Source of the DNA: Ignavibacteriales bacterium
GTDB taxonomy: Bacteria > Bacteroidota > Ignavibacteria > Ignavibacteriales > Melioribacteraceae
Direction: 5' to 3'
DNA: 10,929 bases
Assembly (NCBI GenBank): GCA_007280825.1
Contig: QYQI01000086.1
Coordinates: forward strand, 1-10,929
Part shown: piece after piece, positions 5,986-10,929 of the stretch
Position numbering within the stretch: position 1 is the stretch's first letter
How the letters are laid out: each line of letters opens with the position of its first letter
Made by a program: the position numbers and the translations under genes
The notes under the pieces: generated by a model
What the model was told of the DNA's origin: nothing
Database searches by the model: none
What the model saw: only the letters and a program-made list of their open reading frames with translations

Positions 5986-8160
5986 TTATACTAGTTTAAG
6001 ATTTGCAAACTTAGTTAACAATTGTTTTGGTCCAAATTCCTCAAAAGAAATCGTCACTCTTTGCATATCTCCTAAACCGGTTATTTGTAAAATTTTCCCC
6101 ATTCCAAATACTGAATGTGTTACTCTGCTTCCAACTCGAAGTGAACGCCTTTCCTGATCATACTCATCGTAACTTCCCTGATAAAATTCATCGTAATAAG
6201 TTTTTTTCTTTCTGCCAGCTTTTCTACCGCTAGCTCCGTTCGCTTCTTCGTATGTGGATTCATCTAATTCATCTAAAAATCTTGATTTACTTTGATAAGC
6301 AACCTCACCAAAGCGATATCTTGAACGTGCATAACTTATAAATACTTTTTCTTTTGCGCGCGTTACTGCGACATAGAATAATCTTCTTTCCTCTTCCAAT
6401 TTTGAATCGTTATCAAATTTCTGACTAAGCGGGAAAATATCTTCTTCACATCCGGTAACAAATACAACAGGGAACTCCAATCCCTTTGCACTATGTATTG
6501 TCATCATTGTTACGGAATTTACTTTTTCATCATATTGATCAACACCGGCAATAAGTGAAACTTCAGAAAGAAAATCATCAAGCGATGCATCTGGATTTGA
6601 TTTGGTGTAATCTTGAACCGCTGAAACTAATTCTTGAATATTATCATACCTTGACATTGATTCTTGAGTGCCTTCTTCTTTATAAATTTTTAGAATGCCA
6701 AGTTCATCAACTAATGCTGCGGTTAATTCACCGATTGATAATTTATTTTTAAGATCTATGTACTTATCAAGAAGGAGTTTGAACTGCTTAACATTTTTTT
6801 GAATTCTTTCTTTCACTTCAATTACTTCAAATACTCTAGACATAGTTGTGAATAACGAAATTTCCAATTTACGGGCAAAAGCAATCATTTTGGAAATTGA
6901 TGTATTACCAATTCCCCTTTGCGGAAAATTCATTATACGTAATAAACTTTCTTCATCATTTTGATTTGATAGCATTCTTAAGTATGCTAATACATCTTTC
7001 ACTTCTTTTCTTCTATAGAATTCCACACCACCTACAATTTTATATGGAATCTTTTCTCTTCGAAATGCATCTTCAAGTGCACGTGATTGAGAATTTATTC
7101 TATAAAAGATTGCTATATCATTCAACGATAATTTACGAGCAGATATTTCTTTCTTAATTCTTTTTGCTATCTGGAATCCTTCGTCTTTTTCATCAGAAGC
7201 TTTTAATATTGTAAGCTCTTCACCGTCATTATTATTCGTCCAAAGTGTTTTGGGAATTTGCCCGACATTATTTTTTATAACTGAATCTGCAGCCATTAAG
7301 ATCATCTTAGTTGAACGATAGTTCTGTTCCAGGCGAAATATTTTTGATCCCTTAAAATCTTTTTTAAAGTTCAGCATATTTTTTATTTCAGCACCGCGCC
7401 AGCTATAAATACTCTGAGCATCATCTCCGACAACACAAACCTTATCTTTTAGAGGACTTAACATTTTCAAAAGTTCATACTGAGCTTTGTTGGTATCTTG
7501 ATATTCATCAACCAAGATATATTTAAACATCTTTTTGTATTTGCTCAGGATTTTTTCGTCGTTCTCAAAAAGTTCAATCGGTTTTAAGAGCAGATCATCA
7601 AAATCCATTGCATTGTTTTCAAATAATCTTTTATTGTATTCAGTATAAATCTCGCCAACTTTTTTATCTGATGGAGTAGTTGCTAAATGTTTTAAGTACT
7701 CTATAGGTGTAACCATCTGATTTTTTAAGTAACTGATTTTATGCTGAACTCCATTAGGAGAGAGATTATCAATATTGATGTTAAGATTTGACATAATATT
7801 GCCAACAAGCGATTGCGAATCTTCACGGTCGTAAATCGAAAAATTAGATTTGTAATTAAGTTTATCAGATTCCACACGTAATATTCGAGCAAATATTGAG
7901 TGGAATGTTCCCATCCAAAGGTTTTCTGCCTTTTTACCAATTAGCCCTTTTATTCTTTCTTTCATTTCTTTAGCGGCTTTATTCGTAAATGTTAAGGCAA
8001 GAATTTCGGCAGGGTCTAATCCTTTATCGATTAAAAATGCAATTTTATGCATTAAAACACGTGTTTTACCGGATCCAGCACCGGCTACAATCATGTGCGG
8101 ACCAGAATTGTATTCAACAGCTTGACGCTGTGCATCATTGAGTTGGTTTAGTATTTTCAT
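5986..8160 (-). CDS. UvrD/PcrA-type ATP-dependent DNA helicase (SF1A)
   Basis: 724 residues, full length for PcrA/UvrD. This 3'-5' helicase acts in nucleotide excision repair, mismatch repair and clearing of stalled or protein-blocked DNA. All SF1A motifs are visible: Q motif (LNDAQRQAVEY, 7-17), Walker A (AGAGSGKT, 26-33, K32), Ia (LALTFTNKAAKEM, 54-66), Walker B (VDEYQD, 217-222), motif III (GDDAQSIYSWRGA, 245-257), IV (NYRS, 280-283), V (TIHSAKGLE, 554-562) and VI (YVAVTRAKEK, 596-605, R601). After a charged linker (about 636-670), residues 674-724 form the Tudor-like PcrA C-terminal module (VGSRVTHSVFGMGKI...), which in relatives binds RNA polymerase. This supports PcrA/UvrD over Rep, but the name cannot be fixed from sequence alone. 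The start has only a weak upstream AAGA. A candidate promoter lies just upstream and pfk follows by 35 bp. Confidence 0.95.
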   Translation of the reverse strand: MKILNQLNDAQRQAVEYNSGPHMIVAGAGSGKTRVLMHKIAFLIDKGLDPAEILALTFTNKAAKEMKERIKGLIGKKAENLWMGTFHSIFARILRVESDKLNYKSNFSIYDREDSQSLVGNIMSNLNINIDNLSPNGVQHKISYLKNQMVTPIEYLKHLATTPSDKKVGEIYTEYNKRLFENNAMDFDDLLLKPIELFENDEKILSKYKKMFKYILVDEYQDTNKAQYELLKMLSPLKDKVCVVGDDAQSIYSWRGAEIKNMLNFKKDFKGSKIFRLEQNYRSTKMILMAADSVIKNNVGQIPKTLWTNNNDGEELTILKASDEKDEGFQIAKRIKKEISARKLSLNDIAIFYRINSQSRALEDAFRREKIPYKIVGGVEFYRRKEVKDVLAYLRMLSNQNDEESLLRIMNFPQRGIGNTSISKMIAFARKLEISLFTTMSRVFEVIEVKERIQKNVKQFKLLLDKYIDLKNKLSIGELTAALVDELGILKIYKEEGTQESMSRYDNIQELVSAVQDYTKSNPDASLDDFLSEVSLIAGVDQYDEKVNSVTMMTIHSAKGLEFPVVFVTGCEEDIFPLSQKFDNDSKLEEERRLFYVAVTRAKEKVFISYARSRYRFGEVAYQSKSRFLDELDESTYEEANGASGRKAGRKKKTYYDEFYQGSYDEYDQERRSLRVGSRVTHSVFGMGKILQITGLGDMQRVTISFEEFGPKQLLTKFANLKLV

Positions 8161-8185
8161 ATTCTTGGGATTTTTTTGGTCGGTA

Positions 8186-8215
8186 AATATACGAAAATTA
8201 GCGGTAGCTTTTCAA
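8186..8215 (-). promoter_or_regulatory. Candidate sigma70-type promoter for the helicase-pfk unit
   Basis: On the minus strand, TTGAAA (8215-8210) and TATATT (8191-8186) are 18 bp apart. The predicted start near 8179 leaves a leader of about 20 nt before the helicase ATG at 8160. It lies in the 108-bp gap after the aminopeptidase gene, where a separate promoter is plausible. Confidence 0.45.
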
Positions 8216-8268
8216 TTTTATTTATTTCTAAATTTTAGGCGGGAAATAATTCTAGATTTGAAAATCCA

Positions 8269-9231
8269 TTATATAAGCAGTTTTCCATTTTTCATTATTA
8301 TTTTTTCGTCAAAATAAACTGTTGGCTTTTTAACAACCCCGTCTAAATGAATAGGAACATTTACCAATCCGCCCATGGATTTGTTATCACCTAATGCAAT
8401 ATGTATCGTTCCCATAACTTTTTCATCTTCAAGTAATATACCGCTCAGTTTAGCTTTATAATTTGTTCCAATTCCAAATTCTGCGATATTTCTTGCAAGC
8501 TGATCATATTTATTTAAAGTGGTATCCAACTTTTTTGCTTGATTTCCACCGGATACATTTACAGCATATCCATCTTTAACTTCTATTTTAATTGGTTTGC
8601 CTTTTACAACACCAATACTTGCCATTGAACCATCAACATAAAATACTCCGTTAGTCTTTCCTTCTAACGGTGCTATGTATGCTTCACCTGTCGGTAGATT
8701 TCCGCTCTCACCTTTTTTGTGGAATAAACCTTTACTCGGTAAAGCTTTTCTTCCGGAGATATCCATTGTAATATCGGTTCCAATAGAAGAAGTTACTCTA
8801 ACAATATTAACATCGTTCATAATTTCTTGCAGCTTGATTGTAAGCGCTGCAATTTTTTTATAATCAGCATTCAAACCGCGGATCATAATATCTTCGGTTA
8901 TTCCGGGGAACGTTGCAATGCGGGCTCCAAGTGCTGATGCATTTCTGCGAGCATTTGTATGAGTTAGAGATTTTGCAGTCGGACATAAAACTACATCGAA
9001 CAGTTTCATCATTTCTGCAATTTGCTCTGGAGGTTCCTGTCCGTGCATTTCTCTTGATTTAAATTCAAGATAAATTGTTTCATGCCCAAGTTGTTTTGCA
9101 TTTTGATAAAGTGAGTAACCGATTTTTCTTTTAAACTCATCCGTTACAACAAGAACGGTTTCGTTTGGCTGCGTTCCCATGCAATCGCGGATTGCTATAA
9201 CTGAAGCTTTGTCAAGTTGTGAGAGTTTCAT
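8269..9231 (-). CDS. Metallo-aminopeptidase of the M29 (AmpS/aminopeptidase T) superfamily, short form
   Basis: 320 residues, shorter than classical M29 enzymes of about 400. M29 enzymes are cytoplasmic, two-metal aminopeptidases that remove N-terminal residues from peptides. The C-terminal half keeps the M29 pattern: NLPTGEAYIAP (178-188, E183), EFGIGTN (251-257, E251), GTIHIALGDN (274-283, H277) and PIHLDG (293-298, H295 and D297). These align with the metal ligands Glu, Glu, His, His and Asp. The catalytic Tyr expected seven residues after the first His is Lys (K284) here. That could be a trait of the short subfamily or a sign of altered chemistry. There is no signal peptide. The start ATG has only a weak GTGGAA upstream. 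It may read from the ORF6N gene (95-bp gap) or from its own promoter, which I could not place. Confidence 0.78.
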   Translation of the reverse strand: MKLSQLDKASVIAIRDCMGTQPNETVLVVTDEFKRKIGYSLYQNAKQLGHETIYLEFKSREMHGQEPPEQIAEMMKLFDVVLCPTAKSLTHTNARRNASALGARIATFPGITEDIMIRGLNADYKKIAALTIKLQEIMNDVNIVRVTSSIGTDITMDISGRKALPSKGLFHKKGESGNLPTGEAYIAPLEGKTNGVFYVDGSMASIGVVKGKPIKIEVKDGYAVNVSGGNQAKKLDTTLNKYDQLARNIAEFGIGTNYKAKLSGILLEDEKVMGTIHIALGDNKSMGGLVNVPIHLDGVVKKPTVYFDEKIIMKNGKLLI

Positions 9232-9326
9232 AGTAATTTATTTCCACTAAGTGCGAAGAATCCTTCTTTTAGAATTAATAATTTGCCAAATGATAATAAA
9301 GCAGTAAGACTGACTATTGGTATAAA

Positions 9327-9824
9327 TTAAAAACCAATGCGATTCTTATGTTTATTGTCTTCTTTCATTAACTGTCTAATGGCTTCAAAAACAATTTGGA
9401 ATTGCCCATCATATTTTGATTCCAAAGCCACAATTTTTTTAGCAAGGTTTTTGTTTGATTCAATAAGTTGACGAAGTTTTACAAAAGTTCTCATGATTGC
9501 AATATTTATTTCAATTGCTCTTTCACTATTAAGAACGCTTGAAAGCATTGCTACACCTTGTTCTGTAAATGCCATTGGCTTAGATCCGCCAAAATATTTT
9601 TTTGATGGTATCACATTTTGTGATACCATCGCTGCAACTTCACTTTCAGTGAGTTTAAACATAAAGTCCAGCGGAAAGCGTTTAATATTTCTCTTCACAG
9701 CTTGTTTGAGCGCTCTAGTTTCAACATTGTAGAGTTGTGCAATATCTCTATCTAAAATTACTTTCTCTCCACGAATGAAACGGATAAGTTGTGCAACGGT
9801 TCCTATTTTGATGGGTAAAGGCAT
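9327..9824 (-). CDS. ORF6N-domain (phage-type KilA-N/antirepressor-related) DNA-binding protein
   Basis: 165 residues. Residues about 12-95 match the ORF6N domain: FIRGEKVILDRDIAQLYNVETRALKQAVKRN, then RFPLDFMFKLTESE and the hallmark AFTEQGVAMLSSVLNS (85-100). Residues 102-155 are helical and charged, a probable coiled coil for self-association. The domain was first defined in phage and viral regulators and is presumed to bind DNA, but orphan chromosomal copies are common in Bacteroidetes-related genomes and their role is not established. The ATG lies only 6 bp after the stop of the beta-barrel gene with no clear ribosome binding site, so translation may be coupled. No integrase or other phage gene is nearby. 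A perfect palindrome lies within codons 65-74. Confidence 0.87.
   Translation of the reverse strand: MPLPIKIGTVAQLIRFIRGEKVILDRDIAQLYNVETRALKQAVKRNIKRFPLDFMFKLTESEVAAMVSQNVIPSKKYFGGSKPMAFTEQGVAMLSSVLNSERAIEINIAIMRTFVKLRQLIESNKNLAKKIVALESKYDGQFQIVFEAIRQLMKEDNKHKNRIGF
9604..9630. repeat. Perfect 12-bp inverted repeat inside the ORF6N gene
   Basis: The arms GATGGTATCACA (9604-9615) and TGTGATACCATC (9619-9630) are exact reverse complements separated by TTT. The repeat covers codons 65-74 of the ORF6N gene (AMVSQNVIPS). It could form a hairpin in the mRNA or be a dyad site for a dimeric DNA-binding protein. There is no T run that would make it a terminator. Confidence 0.85.
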
Positions 9825-9830
9825 TTTTTG

Positions 9831-10586
9831 TTAAAGTGGAAATCCTACATTTAGTTGTAGAGTAATACTTAAGTTCCCTTTTTCAATTGCTTTTTTAGAA
9901 GAAGAAGCTGATGGGATTGTAATTCCGGAATCGTTACTGAGTTTATCTATTTGAATAATATTATAACCTGCAGTTCCTTCTACGCTAATATAATCCGGAA
10001 CAAGATGTAAGACGAGCCCAGTACCAATAAAATATCCAATATTATTTTTATCAGGTTTGAATTTTCTTTCACCTTGAGAAACACTGCTTGAAAATGTTTC
10101 TTGAGAAAATTCGGTATTGTAAAACATTACGTTGGCTTCAGCAATTTTCCAATCAAGAATCCAGAACAAGGGTACGCCAAAATCAATTCCAACTCCCCAA
10201 TGGTTCATAGTTAACTGATATTTTTCTCTCGTATCTATATTTTGTAATTGAGCAGAAATTTCATGTGATTCTTTTAGAAATTGATAATAACCTTTTGCAG
10301 AAATAAAAAATTTATCCCACTTTGCTCTAAAAAAATTTGCACCGATCCGGTAACCGGTTCCTTGTGTAAATTCTACTTTATCAGTAATTATAGTTTTAGA
10401 AGGATCAAGGAAATTAATTCTTTGACTGATGTAATCATTCAAGCCGGGACTATCATAATTTTGTTTAGCGAATCCGGCATAGAATCCGCTTAAACCCAAA
10501 CACCCGAATCCAAATGATTGAGCATTTGCATTAACACCGGTAAAAACAAAAACCGCAACAAATATTATTTTATTAAAAGATTTCAT
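9831..10586 (-). CDS. Predicted outer-membrane beta-barrel protein, family not recognised
   Basis: 251 residues from ATG 10586-10584. The first 22 residues are a signal peptide (MKSFNKIIFVAVFVFTG, then VNANA before Q23). The rest shows alternating aromatic/hydrophobic strands separated by polar turns, for example YRIGANFFRA (79-88), DKFFISAKGYYQFL (91-104), HWGVGIDFGVPLFW (129-142), NIGYFIGTGLVLHL (182-195) and a final strand LSITLQLNVGFPL. This fits a small outer-membrane barrel of eight to ten strands. An in-frame TTG at 10601 would add five residues (start, NGYS) ahead of the signal peptide. The ATG gives the more normal signal sequence, so I chose it. Neither start has a strong ribosome binding site. 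The gene follows the MFS gene by 37 bp and precedes the ORF6N gene by 6 bp, so the three may be cotranscribed. No specific function can be assigned. Confidence 0.72.
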   Translation of the reverse strand: MKSFNKIIFVAVFVFTGVNANAQSFGFGCLGLSGFYAGFAKQNYDSPGLNDYISQRINFLDPSKTIITDKVEFTQGTGYRIGANFFRAKWDKFFISAKGYYQFLKESHEISAQLQNIDTREKYQLTMNHWGVGIDFGVPLFWILDWKIAEANVMFYNTEFSQETFSSSVSQGERKFKPDKNNIGYFIGTGLVLHLVPDYISVEGTAGYNIIQIDKLSNDSGITIPSASSSKKAIEKGNLSITLQLNVGFPL

Positions 10587-10623
10587 CGAATAACCATTCA
10601 ATTCAAAACTAATTTAATAAAAA

Positions 10624-10929
10624 TTATTCTGTTTTGGAGATTCCTTTTTCGAGTCCATGACCATGCGTCCCCAACTCACTTCGTCTAAGTAAAAACGCAA
10701 ATAATAATCCAAAGAAACCAAGAGAAGAGAAAATCCACATACCGGTAGTGTATCCGCCGCTAAAATCATTTGCCCAGCCGACTAAAAAATTAAATCCGGC
10801 AAGACCAATATTTTGGATCATAGTCATCAGTCCGTAGGCAGTTCCGAGTTTTGCTTCATCTACAATTAATGCAACTGAAGGCCACATCACAGCCGGAATA
10901 AGTGAAAATGCAATCCCCATCATTGCCAT
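10624..10929 (-). CDS. Major facilitator superfamily transporter, C-terminal part
   Basis: The visible 101 residues end at TAA 10626-10624; the 5' part lies beyond the right edge. An ATG sits exactly at the edge but is almost certainly internal, since MFS proteins are usually about 400-500 residues. Three hydrophobic segments (about 1-23, 29-52 and 61-82) fit the last membrane helices of the 12-helix fold. The loop EAKLGTAYGLMTMIQNIGLAGFNFLVGW resembles MFSD1-like and related bacterial transporters, where a GTAYGL-type segment is typical. A charged cytoplasmic tail follows (RRSELGTHGHGLEKGISKTE). This is an inner-membrane secondary transporter of unknown substrate, and too little is visible to name one. 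Confidence 0.85.
   Translation of the reverse strand: MAMMGIAFSLIPAVMWPSVALIVDEAKLGTAYGLMTMIQNIGLAGFNFLVGWANDFSGGYTTGMWIFSSLGFFGLLFAFLLRRSELGTHGHGLEKGISKTE

Noticed and set aside
7725..7940. Minus-strand 71-codon open frame inside the helicase gene
   Set aside because: It is a different frame of the well-supported helicase coding sequence and has no protein-like features.
10587..10601. TTG start adding five residues to the beta-barrel protein
   Set aside because: The downstream ATG gives a normal signal peptide beginning MKSFNK, and no ribosome binding site supports the TTG.

Overview
The window is AT-rich bacterial chromosome in which every gene I can support lies on the minus strand, so transcription runs from the right edge to the left. 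The best lineage clue is the large secreted protein at 958-4563. It ends in a type IX secretion (Por-type) C-terminal sorting domain with the NYPNPFNP signature, which points to the Bacteroidetes/Chlorobi/Ignavibacteria group. The wording of that tail, the many fibronectin type III repeats and the actinobacterial-style phosphofructokinase make an Ignavibacteria-like organism my preferred guess. This is inference, because no marker gene is present. Some genes have clear Shine-Dalgarno sequences (the small ORF, the fibronectin protein, the phosphofructokinase) and others have none that is obvious.

Layout in transcription order, right to left. (1) The C-terminal third or less of an MFS transporter, cut by the right edge. 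(2) A predicted outer-membrane beta-barrel protein, 37 bp downstream. (3) An ORF6N-domain DNA-binding protein starting 6 bp after the barrel gene, carrying a perfect 12-bp inverted repeat inside its coding sequence. (4) A short M29-like metallo-aminopeptidase. (5) A UvrD/PcrA helicase with its own candidate promoter. (6) A 6-phosphofructokinase 35 bp downstream, whose active-site residues predict pyrophosphate rather than ATP as phosphoryl donor. (7) A 343-bp gap with a candidate promoter and short direct repeats. (8) A 1201-residue secreted protein of eleven fibronectin-like repeats plus the sorting tail. (9) A 30-residue hydrophobic small protein with a strong ribosome binding site, followed by a good intrinsic terminator. 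(10) The N-terminal 232 residues of a dipeptide (L-Ala-D/L-Glu type) epimerase, cut by the left edge and preceded by a candidate promoter.

Likely transcription units are MFS-barrel-ORF6N (perhaps continuing into the aminopeptidase), uvrD-pfk, the fibronectin protein with the small ORF, and the epimerase with whatever lies beyond the left edge. Most of this is ordinary housekeeping and surface-protein content. I do not see a defence system, prophage, CRISPR array, RNA gene or complete mobile element. The items most worth a second look are the small hydrophobic ORF, the predicted PPi-dependent phosphofructokinase, the palindrome inside the ORF6N gene, and the alternating repeat architecture of the secreted protein.
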